A DNA stretch of 64,000 bases from Blepharisma japonicum (GCA_949751835.1 CATKHK010000041.1:186001-250000), one strand, 5' to 3'. Numbered from the stretch's first letter, positions 1 to 11,346 are shown. Made by a program: numbers and translations. The notes: generated from the letters alone by a model not told the origin.

Positions 1-750
1 TTTGGGTAAACAAAACAAGATTTTAATACATAAAACCTTATTTCTCTTTTATAAGGGAAACAAGCTATGTGTACTATCAAAATGTTCATGTGTAATAAGG
101 GAGGGAAGTTAATTATAAAAGTAATTGATGAATAGTATAAAAAAATAGTCGATTAGATTAATATTTCGAGATCATTTGGTTCCATTCTTTTTCAATTAAA
201 TAAAGAACTTGCAGCAAAATTATTGGAGAAATGGATATCGATTTATATACAATTAAAATTTTATCAAAACTATGCAAATGATTTGAGATTGAAAAGTCAT
301 TTTTCGCATATCTACTCAAATCTGATTTGGTAAAGTTACTATAGAGAGCCAACGGACTTTCAACTAGAGTGCTATTAAGGTTATTATTAAGCACTTATTT
401 TCTATAAAAATTTTGAACTATTTAATACCAAATTTTTAGCAAATTTTATATTTTAAAATTGTCTGATTGACTAAAATGCATCTAATTGGATATTCAAGGC
501 AAATATATATATATTTACTATATAATATAGTTTGGAAATGTATTACGAATGAATTAAATCAAGCAAAAAAAAGAGCATATAATATCTTTTTTTACTTTAT
601 TTGTATTTTAACTCCATCGTTCATATCATTATATTTGCCAATTAAACTCTCTAAAGTCATATAGATAGAAATAAACTGATTTTATGAAATCAATGAATAA
701 AATCTAAAATTTTTTTAAATTGTATTTTAAAAGAAAAAACTGTCTCTTAA
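1..750. other. AT-rich region without a supported gene
   Basis: Only short open stretches occur (for example 158-394 on the minus strand and 467-664 on the plus strand). They have no recognisable domain and low-complexity AT-rich composition. I see no RNA gene or repeat here. Confidence 0.5.
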
Positions 751-1109
751 TAAAATAAGCTCTTTCTTCAGAATATAATTCAATTTTGTTCCTTTCCAGA
801 GTTTTCTGAGAAGCCATAAAAAATACTTTCAAATTCTTTTGAAGGCTAGTCTGTAATAAATTATAAAATGTTTTCCAAATAAGCTATTAAGTTAGTAAGA
901 CTAATTGAAGCTTTGGCTGAGTAATATTCTTGATGATAAAACAGTTTTCTTATTGATTGAAAATGCTTGATTTTAGCTGGTGAAGTGTAGATTTCTGGGC
1001 TTAAACTTTAAAAATCAGTCATGCTATAGATATTTCTCCTTCTGATAGACTATACCCCAAATATCCAAATAAACCTAAGTCAACTAAATTGCAGTCACCT
1101 AAATTGCAA

Positions 1110-2155
1110 TAATTAAAAGCGATAAAGCAACTGTCAGAAACTTGGAGAGGTGATCATAGCAGCAAAAATTGCTATTGCCCACCTTAACATTTTAATACTT
1201 TAGCTATATAAATGGAAAGTTTAGGACTCAAAATTATTGTTGTTTCTAAGAATATAAGGCTAACCAATGCTCATATGAATTTGAAATTACGAGTTCTCTT
1301 CAAAAATCGAACCATCTATTAGAGCAATTTCAAAAAGCATTAGAACAGAATAGTCAGTAAATTTGATTGCGTTTGAGATCTATCTTATCTTTACCTTAAT
1401 ATCCCACCAAAAAAGCTAATACAGAAAGCCATTTCTGATTGATCGCTAAACTATTAATAGCTTCTGGATTTCAAGCTTATTTTCGAAGTTTTTTTGCCTC
1501 AAAAAGCTAAAATGGTTTGCAAAAAATATATATTCAAATCAACGCAATATTATTGAATTTGCATCGTAAAGATAAAGATATTTTCATAGCAAACAAACTA
1601 GCCTAGCAAGACATATAGAGTTCTGATAGCAAAAAACTAATGCCCAAATATCACCAGTAAAATGGTGCTACCGAAAAAAATATAAATAATCCAAACCCCC
1701 AAGTTGAAAAATCAAACGTAGAGTGAATTCTTCAACTTAAATTTGAATTATCACCTAAAATGACAATTTAAGCTTCTAGATTTATCGGCATTATTGGGCA
1801 TCTCGAACCATATGAAAACTCAGACTATAAAAAAGGAATTAGCATTTGAAGAAGATTTTAATTCAATGAGCATATTTTACAAGCATTTATGAGTATAGGA
1901 TTTTTTATTAATATGGGAGTAAATATGGAGCCATTAATATTTGCCAATATTTACTATCATAACAAAAATCCGAATGCTCAATAATTTGTCATTCTGGAGT
2001 TGTCCTGTTCTTGAATTTTCCTGGATTTTTTTGATCCCATCGATTTTCTTCCGAAAATTGAACTTCGAAGATTTTTCAGCCTACAATAAAAAATGATCAT
2101 ATACCATTCTGGCATTATCATATTTTCTTTTATGATATAATAAATATTTGGGCTT
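1110..2155 (+). pseudogene. possible eroded coding DNA upstream of the zinc-finger gene
   Basis: This stretch looks richer in G+C than the flanking spacers and is in the same frame as the zinc-finger gene at 2156. In that frame it is broken by about a dozen TAA/TAG codons between 1316 and 2155, close to what chance would give in DNA of this composition, plus several TGA. It could be the decayed 5' part of a longer gene, a gene with UAA/UAG recoding, or ordinary spacer that reads well by accident. By eye I cannot decide; the evidence is weak. Confidence 0.22.
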
Positions 2156-2611
2156 ATGACATCAGATAGCCATTTAAACAATTGGGATCTCCTGATCTGG
2201 GATCTCTTAAACAGAAATTTAGATGGGAATTCTTATTATAGCCAACAATTAGCTGAGGTTGGAAATCAGAATGAAATAAATAGTGAATCAACACATAATC
2301 ACTGGGGGTGGCCTACAAGCCTACTTATAGAATTAATCGAATTTTTAATAATGGCAGCAATTCAAAGCTGTCCAGCTGAAAATTCTATTGATAATGGTCA
2401 AAAAAGAAATGATATTGAAGCTACAGAAAATTGGAGCTCTTACTGCAAATTGTGCAGAAAATCTTTTGCTAATCAGCAAGGATTCAAGCAGCATGCAGGC
2501 AAGAAGCACAGCAATAAAAAAAGGGCACATAAATGCAATGTATGCTTTAAGAAATTTTATACAAAATACATCTTGAAGACCCATCTTCAGAACGTCCATA
2601 TCAACAAATAA
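2156..2611 (+). CDS. C2H2 zinc-finger protein (two fingers)
   Basis: A 151-residue protein ending in two tandem C2H2 fingers. Finger 1 uses C97, C100, H113 and H118; finger 2 uses C127, C130, H143 and H148. Such paired fingers normally bind DNA, so a nuclear role is likely but inferred. The N-terminal 90 residues are rich in Trp, Asn and Glu and have no recognised domain. The first ATG of the open frame is at 2156, but the frame may once have extended further 5', and a micro-intron upstream cannot be excluded. It stops at TAA. It stands alone in a gene-poor stretch, so it could also be the last exon or the remains of a larger gene. Confidence 0.6.
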   Translation: MTSDSHLNNWDLLIWDLLNRNLDGNSYYSQQLAEVGNQNEINSESTHNHWGWPTSLLIELIEFLIMAAIQSCPAENSIDNGQKRNDIEATENWSSYCKLCRKSFANQQGFKQHAGKKHSNKKRAHKCNVCFKKFYTKYILKTHLQNVHINK

Positions 2612-3700
2612 GGTATGGCAGCTCCTAATCAATTAATTAATCATTTAGGCCTAGACAGAATTTTTTATTAATAATAAAAATGATCCTTCCTTTTAAGAAT
2701 ATCCATAAATGGCTAGAAATCCAAAATTATTGTATTTTCTAATTGCTTACCAAAGCTATTGAATCATTAAAAATTCTTTAGTATTTTAATAAATCCTTAA
2801 TTTTTCTGCAAATCATATCTATATATAGCATTACATGCTGTAAGCAGTGAACGAATAAAAAGATCTAATGTAATTCATTTTCATTAAGAATATGGAATAA
2901 ATGGCAAAAATAAAATAATAGGAGCTGTATAATTTAGGGTTGATTTTCTAAACATTATATTTCAGAAGACTATTAATTTCTGAATCTTTCAATATTAACT
3001 AGTACATAAGAAATTTATTTTTGATTATTTCTTTTGCTGCATATTTTGGAATATCTATAACCCTTTATTTTTACAATGATATTTCATTTGGTTTGAGGCA
3101 TACTTTTTATCCATTTATCTGTTTAACTATAACACTTGCTATTATTTGTAAATACTAGATTATTAAATTAGCATTTATTCATTAAATTCAGGATTTTTTT
3201 AAAATTTTAGCTATTTATCTATCACTCAAATATGGAGAGACTTTAAAAATTAGAAAAATAATGTAGCCAGTTTAGCAAGGAATAATAAAAAAATAATACA
3301 AATCATCTTACTATCTTATTAAATTTTAGGTAATTTTGCAGAATAATAGATCAATAATAAATTCTTATTAATATTAAAAATCAAATTTTTGATTTAGTGT
3401 TAATAAAAATATTGACAGTTGTTCTAAAAATCATTGAATTGCAGCTAGATTTTTCAGCAAATAAATATGTTTTTGATAAATTCTTAATCTTTGTTTGAAA
3501 TTAAATTTTGAGTTATAAAATATACGAAATAGTAATGTGTCTAGCAAAATATAACTGTAAATCCCATCATAATATCTTTCGAATTTATATATCTAATATA
3601 AGTCTATGCCACTGATCCCTCTCTTATAATTCTTGAAAATACTTATTTCACTTAAAATAGCAACTATGCCTAATTTCAGATTCCATAATAATCTGTGGTT
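2612..3700. other. long AT-rich spacer upstream of eS4
   Basis: About 1.1 kb without a supported gene. Around 2940-3180 the plus strand reads as two hydrophobic segments with in-frame TAG, perhaps by chance. Just before the eS4 start (about 3600-3640) there is a short pyrimidine-rich stretch that may belong to its promoter or leader. Confidence 0.45.
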
Positions 3701-4492
3701 ATGGCAGGAGGAATTAAGAAGCACTTGAAGAGAATCAGAGCCCCTCATCATTGGATGCTAAGCAAAATGGGTGGAACTTGGGCTCCACGTCCATCAACTG
3801 GCCCACACAAGCGCCGTGAGTGTCTTCCTCTCGTTGTTTTGCTCCGCAACAGACTCCGCTACGCTCTAAACTTCAGAGAAGCCACATTAATCGTCAAAGA
3901 GAAGCACGGACAAGTCCAAGTTGATGGGAAAATCAGAAAAGACGTTAAATACCCAACCGGATTCATGGATGTTATATCTCTTCCTCAAACAAAAGAGCAT
4001 TTCAGACTCCTCTATGACACCAAAGGTCGCTTTCAGGTACTCCGTATTGACGAAGCTGAAGCAAAATTCAAGCTTTGCAAGGTTAAGAACCGTATTGTAG
4101 GGCCAAACCACGTGCCATACATTATTACACATGATGGAAGGACTTTCAGATATCCACACCCTGACATCAAAATTAACGACAGCATCAAGCTTGAATTGGC
4201 AACTGGAGAAATCAGCGACTTCATCAAGATGGAAATGGGAAACACTGTTATGGTTACTGGAGGTAAAAACACCGGAAGAGTAGGAACTTTAAGCTATTTA
4301 GAAAGACACGAAGGCGGCTTCGATATTGTCCACATAAAAGATGCTCATGGAAATATGTTCGCTACTAGGCTGACTTATGCATTTGTCATTGGAAAAGGCA
4401 AAAAACATTTGGTATCTTTACCTAAGGGAGAAGGTGTTAAGAAATCAATTTTAGAAGAGCAAGCTGAATTCATTAAGAAACAGGCAGAATAA
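3701..4492 (+). CDS. RPS4: 40S ribosomal protein S4 (eS4)
   Basis: A complete eS4 of 263 residues, the usual length for the family. It is a structural protein of the small ribosomal subunit. The N-terminus ([18 protein letters not shown]), the S4-type RNA-binding region near residues 40-110 ([24 protein letters not shown]), and the KOW/ribosomal S4e segments ([26 protein letters not shown]) are all present. The ATG at 3701 is chosen because it gives the family's normal N-terminus; upstream in-frame codons include only a GTG. There is no intron and no TGA codon. Codon use is visibly more C-rich than in neighbours, as expected for a highly expressed gene. The next gene, a kinase, is convergent, 115 nt away. 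Confidence 0.97.
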   Translation: MAGGIKKHLKRIRAPHHWMLSKMGGTWAPRPSTGPHKRRECLPLVVLLRNRLRYALNFREATLIVKEKHGQVQVDGKIRKDVKYPTGFMDVISLPQTKEHFRLLYDTKGRFQVLRIDEAEAKFKLCKVKNRIVGPNHVPYIITHDGRTFRYPHPDIKINDSIKLELATGEISDFIKMEMGNTVMVTGGKNTGRVGTLSYLERHEGGFDIVHIKDAHGNMFATRLTYAFVIGKGKKHLVSLPKGEGVKKSILEEQAEFIKKQAE

Positions 4493-4607
4493 GTTTAATA
4501 CGATTTCTTAATAATTTGAGAGTTATTTATAAAAATTAAATACTAATAATTTTTATGCTTTTATATATCCCAAATTTAGCATAAAAATTAAAGCGGTTAT
4601 AATTACA

Positions 4608-5562
4608 TTACCAATCTATAAAAGGATCATATTCTGTAGCTATAGCTGGAGCCAAAGTATCTGAATCTGGATACGACCCAACATTTATATTTTCTGTAGG
4701 ATCTCTGAGCACAGGAATATACGGCATTCTTATTCTTTTATGATATAAAAGATTTCAATCAATTTCTTCAAATCATGCATGACTTTTTATATCATTTATC
4801 TTATACCTTTTTGCTGTATCTGAAGTCACCAAATGTTTTACTAAATTTTTAGCTCTCGGATTGAAGTTTTTTGGGTACCGGATTTTTCCTTTAAGGATTT
4901 TCCTATAGATTTTTGATGGGTCTGTTGTATTGAATGGATCAACCCCAGCAAGTAGTTCAAATATAAGAACTCCAATCGTCCACCAATCAACACCTTGGTC
5001 ATGGCCTTTATTTAATATAACTTCTGGAGCTAAATATTCAGGTGTCCCACAGAGGGTGTAAGTCCTTTCCTCAATTACTTTAGCAAATCCAAAATCTGTT
5101 AATCTTAAATAGCCATCTGCATCAATTAAGATATTTTCTGGCTTAAGATCTCTATAAACAATGTTGTTTTGGTGCAAATATTGCAAAGCCAAAATCATTT
5201 GTGCTGCATATATACAAGCATGGGTATTTTCGAGTTTTCCAATAGTTCTCAGATACTTAAAAAGATCTCCACCTGGGATGAATTCTAAAACAAAATATAA
5301 ATATCGGGTGTCTTGATTAAATCCTTTGAAGTTTATTATAAACGGATGACTAACTCTTTTTAAGATCGTAAATTCCGAGACGATATGTTCTACTTCTTTT
5401 TTTTGTAATATAGTTGCTTTTTTAATAACCTTCACAGCTACGTACTCACCAATCGATTTCATAAAGCCTAACCTTACTCTGCCATAAGCGCCTAAATTGA
5501 TGGATACCTTTACCTAAAGTATGGAGAATATCTATGTCACTCAAGCTGACTTTGTATTCCAT
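4608..5562 (-). CDS. cAMP-dependent protein kinase (PKA)-like catalytic subunit
   Basis: A compact AGC kinase of 312 residues after removal of a 16-nt intron at 5492-5507. The intron splits the glycine-rich loop; splicing restores GKGAYGRV at residues 17-24. The ATP-binding Lys is K39 (VAVK), the catalytic loop is YRDLKPEN (131-138), DFG is near 151, and the activation loop RTYTLCGTPEYLAPE carries the PKA-type phosphorylatable Thr. The C-terminal tail has the PKA signature H-x-W-F-x-x-I-x-W, in which both Trp codons are TGA, and ends YDPFIDW. It most likely phosphorylates Ser/Thr downstream of cAMP; the name is from family resemblance. An in-frame TAA four codons before the ATG fixes the start. 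It is divergent from the V-ATPase gene. Confidence 0.93.
5492..5507 (-). other. 16-nt intron in the PKA-like gene
   Basis: On the coding strand it reads GTATCCATCAATTTAG. Unspliced, the frame is lost inside the glycine-rich loop; removing exactly these bases gives GKGAYGRV. Confidence 0.9.
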
Positions 5563-5940
5563 TATTAATTGTTAAAAAATCTCTAGGAGTGCATAAATGC
5601 TAGAAATATTTGCATTTTCTAAGATATAAATACTTTAGGAATTTAGAAAGTCTATAATGGGATAGAGGTAGAAGTGAATCTTTTTCCTTTTTTAAAGCCT
5701 TAAAAATATTATATAATAAAAACTAAAATTAAAATGCCTAATAAAAATTTAAAAATAATTATCAGATAGCCTCATTAGTTTAGAATTGATCTTTATAAAT
5801 AATTATTTATTTATTCCATTAAATTTATCGGAAAAAATAATTAAAAATCGTATTTTAATCTTGTCTTGAAATCTCTTAGATCATTCCTTTACGCAAAAAT
5901 ACTTTTATATTATTTAATCATCATTGGCTAAATAAGTAAT
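5563..5940. promoter_or_regulatory. divergent promoter region, kinase / V-ATPase d
   Basis: A 378-nt AT-rich spacer between two divergent genes, so it must hold both promoters and 5' leaders. No specific motif could be identified. Confidence 0.4.
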
Positions 5941-7116
5941 ATGGAACTCCTTACATTCAACGTCGATGATGGGTATGCCGAAGCTTTAATTCGTGGCATG
6001 AGAATGTCCTTTATCAGAAAAGAAGAATACGACGCCCTCAAAGATTGTGCCTCACTAGGAGATGCCAAAATGCTTCTTGAAGAGACTGACTATTTACCCT
6101 TCCTCCAAAACGAGCCAAGCCCATGCCAACCTAATGTAATTAGAGCTCGTATGAAAGAAAAGCTTGCAAAAGAATTTGAGCACATGAAATCCAATGCGGC
6201 CCCACAGCTTTTCAATTTCTTAGAAAAAGTCTCCCACAAATACATGATAGATAATGTTGTCAACATGATTGAAATTATCAAAAACAAAGATATTAACAGA
6301 AAAAGGCAAGCACAGCCAGACCCTCTAGGGTATTTTAGAGGTATTGAAGGGATTTTGAGATTTGAAAGCGACGATATTGCTGAACTTTACCAAATTGTGC
6401 TAATTGATACACCAGTAGGAGATTATTTCCAAAGACTGCTTGAAGATATAATTAAAGCTGGGGCAATGCAAAATAGAAGCATAGAAGATGTCCACAGGCA
6501 GCTTGCCGATATTACTCCTGAAGTGTTAAGAATTTCTTTAAAGAAAATGTGGCTTGAAGATTTATTTGATCTCGCCAAACAATTAAACGGGATTTCCAAA
6601 GAAATTTTAGAAGACTTGATAAAATTCGAAGCTGACTGCATGACAATCCAAATCATTTATAACTCAATCAGCAACGAAGAACTAAACAAGCCAGCTGCTA
6701 GAGAAACTGACAGAAAAGCTCTATGCCCTAATGTAGGTTATCTATATCCAGAATATGAAGCCCAGCTATCAAGAGCTTTTGATATTACAACACTGAGAGC
6801 GGCTGTAGAAAGTTTCCCACTTTATATAGAGATGTTGAGAAATGTGGCAGACCCTGCTAATGAAGAAGAAATGAATGACCCTTCAAGAAAAACATTGGAC
6901 GATATTATGTATGAGATTGGAATTAAGAAATATAGCTTGGCCTTTGACCAGCAGTTCCATTATGGATGCTTTTATGCATATTTAAAGCTGAAAGAACAAG
7001 AAATTAGAAATACTGTTTGGCTTTGTGAAATGGTCAGCATGCAGTTGAATAGGCAAGATAAAGCCTGGACGAAGTATGAGAAGCTCATTCCTTTTAGTTG
7101 TTTAAGAGAGCCATAA
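5941..7116 (+). CDS. V-type ATPase subunit d (V0 sector)
   Basis: 391 residues, intronless, matching the vATP-synthase AC39/subunit d family, usually about 350 residues. It sits on the cytosolic face of the V0 ring and couples it to the V1 central stalk for proton pumping into vacuoles. Family features visible are the N-terminal FNVDDGYAEALIRGMR, the central PLGYFRGIEGI, the LIDTPVGDYFQ segment, and the C-terminal region ending WTKYEKLIPF. Extra residues compared with yeast or animal proteins lie mainly in the first half and near residues 225-265. The start is the first ATG, directly after an A/T-rich leader. It stops at TAA. Confidence 0.93.
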   Translation: MELLTFNVDDGYAEALIRGMRMSFIRKEEYDALKDCASLGDAKMLLEETDYLPFLQNEPSPCQPNVIRARMKEKLAKEFEHMKSNAAPQLFNFLEKVSHKYMIDNVVNMIEIIKNKDINRKRQAQPDPLGYFRGIEGILRFESDDIAELYQIVLIDTPVGDYFQRLLEDIIKAGAMQNRSIEDVHRQLADITPEVLRISLKKMWLEDLFDLAKQLNGISKEILEDLIKFEADCMTIQIIYNSISNEELNKPAARETDRKALCPNVGYLYPEYEAQLSRAFDITTLRAAVESFPLYIEMLRNVADPANEEEMNDPSRKTLDDIMYEIGIKKYSLAFDQQFHYGCFYAYLKLKEQEIRNTVWLCEMVSMQLNRQDKAWTKYEKLIPFSCLREP

Positions 7117-7385
7117 GTAGTAGCAATTAAATATCTTTAATCATAAGAAGGATTGATAATAAGATATATAAAATTTTTATGTGAAATTATATTAAAATCC
7201 AAAAAAAAAGATAATGCTGGTGTGGTAAAAATAAAATATGCTATAAATTTGCATAATTTATATAATATTCCAAAAATAAGATAAAGTTATTCATACCCAG
7301 GTAAGCTTTAAAGCCTTTTTTTATATAGCATATATTAGTTCAAGCCAAAATTTTGATTTCCATATTGGATATTTATAAAATAAAA

Positions 7386-7910
7386 ATGATCACAAAAGTA
7401 AAGCCTATCCTTTCAAATATCGAAGAACTCACACATTCAATTGAACAGCTCTCCACAGAAGAACTACCACGTAGCAGGCCAATAAAAAGCAGATTACTCA
7501 ACAGAGCAAACTGAAATGAATTCATCAACTATTTTCCGAGCAGTCACAATTCTTCACCTCGGTTAAAAAGAGCCAATGAGCCTAAAGGCTTCGAATGAGA
7601 TGGCACGAAATCACAGTCATCCTCTCAAGCATTTTGGGCATGGTCTTGTGGATCTAGTTTAGGAAAAGGAGATTCTAATATAGGGAAAGTAGATGATTTA
7701 AATTACATTGTGGAAAGAATGGGGGATAAAATGACCAGTTTGCTTAGCCGTCAGCATAAATTACTTTCACTAGTGATGGACGCTGAAACCATCGGAGAAG
7801 ACTATCAAGTTGATGACTTGTGCGTTCTTATGGAGCTCTGTGGAAATAACTCAGAACTTCATCTAGAAAACAAAAGATTGAAAAGACGTTTGGCTTCAAT
7901 GAAAAGCTAA
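7386..7910 (+). CDS. tandem-family protein 1 (unknown function)
   Basis: 174 residues with two TGA codons read as Trp (residues 43 and 71), without which the gene appears broken. I do not recognise a known domain. The first 100 residues look disordered and Ser-rich. Residues 106-132 carry the motif shared with the next three genes: a Met-rich helix followed by a basic-hydrophobic stretch (RQHKLLSLVMD). A Lys/Arg-rich tail ends the protein. It is the first of five similar-sized genes on the same strand, each with its own long AT-rich upstream region. The motif could form a helical interaction module; that is a guess. Confidence 0.75.
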
Positions 7911-8664
7911 GCTGTAAATATTAAATAATGTAAATATTGTGATGTAAAATGAATTTAAAACATCATAGCAAAATCTGGATCTTTAAATAACTACCATTTT
8001 GAACTGTAACTCAGGACACAAAAAAAATTTTGAGAGTCCAAAAGGAACTCATTGAGCGAATTTAACACTGAAAAATGGATTTTCAGCACGATAGTAAAAA
8101 ATATTTTCTTATATTTTCTAAGTGAGTGCTCTTAAATTATTTGCAAAGATAAATACAAATAGCCTTTAAATAATAGATCAATAGTTAGATGTATAAAAAT
8201 TTTAATATTCTAAAAGTTTTTAATTTCAAATACCCCCCAAAATTACAGCATCGGATTATTTTTTGACTAATAAGCATGCTTCTAAATTTAAATCATTTTA
8301 AAAATTGAAGATAATTTAGTAAAATTACTCTTAAAAAGAATCAAAAATATTTTTTAAAGTAAAATTAAGACATCAAATATCACAATATGGCATTAAAATT
8401 AATATTTGATGAGAAATTAATTTAATCAAAAAAAAAGTGAGTAATCTACTTCCACTTCCTTATAAGTTCGAAATGACTAAAAGTTTTACTACTGCATCAA
8501 ATTCATATTATTGAACTTAAATTCTAATTTTTGCATTTCTTAGAGCAGTTTTCTTATTCGGTGAATTTTAACAAATGATCATTATTTAAATTTTTATGAA
8601 AGCATATTATCGTTTGCTACCATATTTGAAACATTTTTAATACTGGCAGGCTTACAACTTTAGG
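7911..8664. other. spacer between tandem-family genes 1 and 2
   Basis: About 750 nt, very AT-rich, with no supported gene or clear remnant of another family copy. It presumably contains the 3' end of gene 1 and the promoter of gene 2. Confidence 0.4.
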
Positions 8665-9165
8665 ATGGCTCAAATTGCAATTTCTTCAATCTCAAGCTTC
8701 AAAAACTTACATTCAATTTTAAAGAAGTCTAAAACCTTGGCTCTTAAGAGCTATTTTGATGACCCAGAGGCCAAAAAGAACGAAAACAGTGATGGGAAAG
8801 ACACCTATTCTAGAACATCATTAATTTTACCTATTACAAGACAATCAAAAAGACATGTTTCCTTCAAAGACCTTGAAAGTAAAAATGAAAAATTTTCATG
8901 CAAGTACCTAAGAGATTCTCATAACGAATGCTATAGAACTGATATAGATTTTTTGTTTAAAAAGATGAATTCAGAAATGTCATTAATGTTTGACCGTCAA
9001 CGAGAAGTGCTTTCAGTCATAATTGATGATAGTGGCATTAATAAGCTCCACAATCTGAATGATTTTAATGAATTGGTTGACTCTTATGCTATAAAAAAGC
9101 CGTTAGAAATAAAAAAAAATATCAAAACAGATTTTTCAAACTTTGGAGCTGAGAATGATCATTAA
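8665..9165 (+). CDS. tandem-family protein 2 (unknown function)
   Basis: 166 residues, no TGA. Residues 95-122 hold the shared motif (DFLFKKMNSEMSLMFDRQRE then VLSVIID). It also shares two further short stretches with protein 4 of the array: an N-terminal LHSILKK (residues 15-21) and a central KRHVSFKDL (62-70), so these two are the closest pair. LHSIL also recurs in protein 5. The rest is Lys/Ser-rich and probably disordered. No catalytic motif, membrane segment or signal peptide is visible. The ATG is the first in the frame. Confidence 0.78.
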   Translation: MAQIAISSISSFKNLHSILKKSKTLALKSYFDDPEAKKNENSDGKDTYSRTSLILPITRQSKRHVSFKDLESKNEKFSCKYLRDSHNECYRTDIDFLFKKMNSEMSLMFDRQREVLSVIIDDSGINKLHNLNDFNELVDSYAIKKPLEIKKNIKTDFSNFGAENDH

Positions 9166-9562
9166 GAAAATTGATATACAAAGGGCATGGATAAATAAAC
9201 ATAATAGATTTAATTAGTTTGTAGCAAACTATTTGTTTGCATAATCTAAAGCAGTTTATATTTGGCTGTACTTGGAAAAACTTGAATTCTTACTATATGA
9301 AATGGAGGGTAAATTCAAGTTAATTTGCTAAAATTATTTCCTTAAAGCTTTAATTGTTTTCATGTTGCCATCTTCTTTCCTATATTAAAAATTATCTTAT
9401 TTAGATTAATATAACTATCTTTGGTATCTAAATTTCCTTTTTTCTGCAATACTTACTACTATCCCAAAAAAACAGAATAATTATTTTAAATTTGAATTCT
9501 GATCGAATCTCTCCATTTTCTTCCTCAATTTTTTACTATAAATCACCCAACAATATCACATT
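9166..9562. other. spacer between tandem-family genes 2 and 3
   Basis: About 400 nt, AT-rich, no gene seen. The last 80 nt before the next ATG are pyrimidine-rich on the plus strand. Confidence 0.4.
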
Positions 9563-10057
9563 ATGAAAAGAATGCATCCACTTATCTGCAACCTTGAAGA
9601 TTACACTCAATGTTTAGAAAAACTCTATAACCCAGATGTGTTAAAGCACAAGTCTAATTATAGTGATCTTCAAGAAAATTTTTTAGATATCATGAATTCC
9701 TCTTATCCTTATGATTTTGAAAAATCCCCGCAATTACCGAGAAATTTCATTTCTCAAGAAAATCATTTTCGCTCTAGAGCGATTTTTTCTTTTTCAGCAA
9801 AAGCTAGAGAAGAAAGAGCAAGAAGGATGGGAAAAGATAAAAAAGGGAATTTAAACTTCATTGTGCAGAAAATGAATGAAGAATTGTCTTTTATGCTGAG
9901 TAACCATAGAGAAGTTCTTTCGTTACTTATAGATTCGCAGTCGTCTATAGAAAATTTTAAAAATCATGATACAGGTTTACAATTGTATAGGAATAATTCA
10001 AAAAATATTGCAAGAAGAAATGAAATGACAAAGCATTTCGCTTCAGTACTGATCTAA
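9563..10057 (+). CDS. tandem-family protein 3 (unknown function)
   Basis: 164 residues, no intron, no TGA. The shared motif lies at residues 98-124 (NFIVQKMNEELSFML, then HREVLSLLID). A basic segment precedes it (AKAREERARRMGKDKKG, 80-95). The N-terminal half differs from the other members and lacks the LHSIL and VSFKDL stretches, so only the C-terminal motif unites the family. Function not recognised. It has its own upstream spacer, so co-transcription with its neighbours is unlikely. Confidence 0.77.
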   Translation: MKRMHPLICNLEDYTQCLEKLYNPDVLKHKSNYSDLQENFLDIMNSSYPYDFEKSPQLPRNFISQENHFRSRAIFSFSAKAREERARRMGKDKKGNLNFIVQKMNEELSFMLSNHREVLSLLIDSQSSIENFKNHDTGLQLYRNNSKNIARRNEMTKHFASVLI

Positions 10058-10878
10058 AGTATATAAATTATAATTAGTAACATTAATTTATATAAATTAA
10101 AGAGCGAATTTTATGTGATTTTGTAATGATTGTAATAAAACCGTCAATAATAGTAAGGAGTCGTTGAAAATCCAGGTGCTATTATATTGAACTGAAAAGA
10201 ATTATTCGGCACTTCTGCAAATTTTTCAACTAATTATACTAGCTGTGTAAAATATTGATCACTAATGGAATTGTATTGAAGATTTCAACTGTCGATGCAA
10301 TTCAATAATTTTGGCGATTTAATAAACTGATCAGTAATTAAGCCATAATAAAGTGTAAAAATGGATGAGGTTATGCATTCACTGATTTATATAAATTCAA
10401 AACAACTTTAAGCAAGTTGCTTAATATTATTAAGAGATGTTATTTTCATAAAAAAGAGCAACAGCCTCAAGTTCTAGTGACAATTTATGGTATTTTTAAG
10501 TTAAGCACAATTTAGAGTTTACATTTTTGCAAATAAAAAAAAATCAAAAAACCATGTCTGGCCAGTGTTTCAGTATTCAATATTTTACTTTAATATAATC
10601 TTTAAGTGAAGAACTAATTACAATTACACTCCTAAAAAATTATCTCTTTTGTGAATAGTCAACTCAAATTGGCTAATTTGACATTAAAGTATTTGCCAGA
10701 TGTTTTTATGTCAAAAACAATTATATAAGAGCATCACTCTCCATTTCATGGGTATTTTATATATATCTATAAAGAGTCTATTCAAAAATTTTGATACTCT
10801 TAAAACTACTCATTAAATTTTTAATTCTTTTTCATATAAACCATATTTTCGTGTTCTGAAGTGGCTAATATAAAAAAT
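10058..10878. other. spacer between tandem-family genes 3 and 4
   Basis: About 820 nt without a supported gene. Slightly richer in G+C around 10140-10380 than other spacers, but all frames are interrupted and nothing is recognisable. Confidence 0.4.
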
Positions 10879-11346
10879 ATGACACAAATTTTAAAATCAT
10901 CTCTTGGAGTGCAATCACTTGACTCAATCCTTAAAAAGTGCAACTCATTCCCAGTCGAAGATTTCACTAATAGTGATATCATGAGAACTCAAAAAAGAAT
11001 TGCAAGTCTCTCTGGAGTGATTAAAGAAAAAAAAGTCATTCAGCCTAAAAAACAAGTCACTTTCAAAGACTTAGTTGATAAAAAGCGTGTAAATTGTAAT
11101 AATATATGTAAAAAAACTTTTGTAAATAGCTACAGCGATGTATTTCAAGAAGTGAACTCTAAAATGTCTGCTATGTTGGGGAGCCAGCGGGATTTTTTGT
11201 ATCAAGCTATGGAAGGAAACGATAATAACAGAAATAGCTTCGGAGGCTTAAAATGCCAAATTGTATCTAATGAACTTAATTTGAAAGGAAAAATTTTAGA
11301 GCAGCACTTAGGAAGATTTAAAATTCAACGATTAATAGTAAATTAA
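10879..11346 (+). CDS. tandem-family protein 4 (unknown function)
   Basis: 155 residues from the first in-frame ATG at 10879. The frame is open a little further upstream but only a GTG at 10861 is available there, so the ATG is preferred. It shares LDSILKKC (residues 14-21) and KKQVTFKDL (57-65) with protein 2, and a weaker version of the C-terminal motif at 86-112 (DVFQEVNSKMSAML, then QRDFLYQAM). Function unknown. It is the most divergent of the first four copies in the C-terminal motif. Confidence 0.75.
   Translation: MTQILKSSLGVQSLDSILKKCNSFPVEDFTNSDIMRTQKRIASLSGVIKEKKVIQPKKQVTFKDLVDKKRVNCNNICKKTFVNSYSDVFQEVNSKMSAMLGSQRDFLYQAMEGNDNNRNSFGGLKCQIVSNELNLKGKILEQHLGRFKIQRLIVN

Noticed and set aside
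158-394. 78-codon minus-strand frame
   Set aside because: No domain, spacer-like composition, no supporting context.
467-664. 65-codon plus-strand frame
   Set aside because: Low-complexity Ile/Tyr/Asn-rich sequence typical of AT-rich spacer.
2940-3180. Hydrophobic two-helix-like reading
   Set aside because: Contains TAG codons and AT-rich DNA readily gives hydrophobic translations by chance.
7911-8664. Search for a further family copy in the long array spacers
   Set aside because: No trace of the shared motif in any frame by eye.
10861-10878. GTG start for tandem-family protein 4
   Set aside because: GTG starts are not expected in a ciliate nuclear gene; the first ATG is at 10879. The same choice was made for eS4, the SLDDYLLQLR protein, HPt and OSCA copies.
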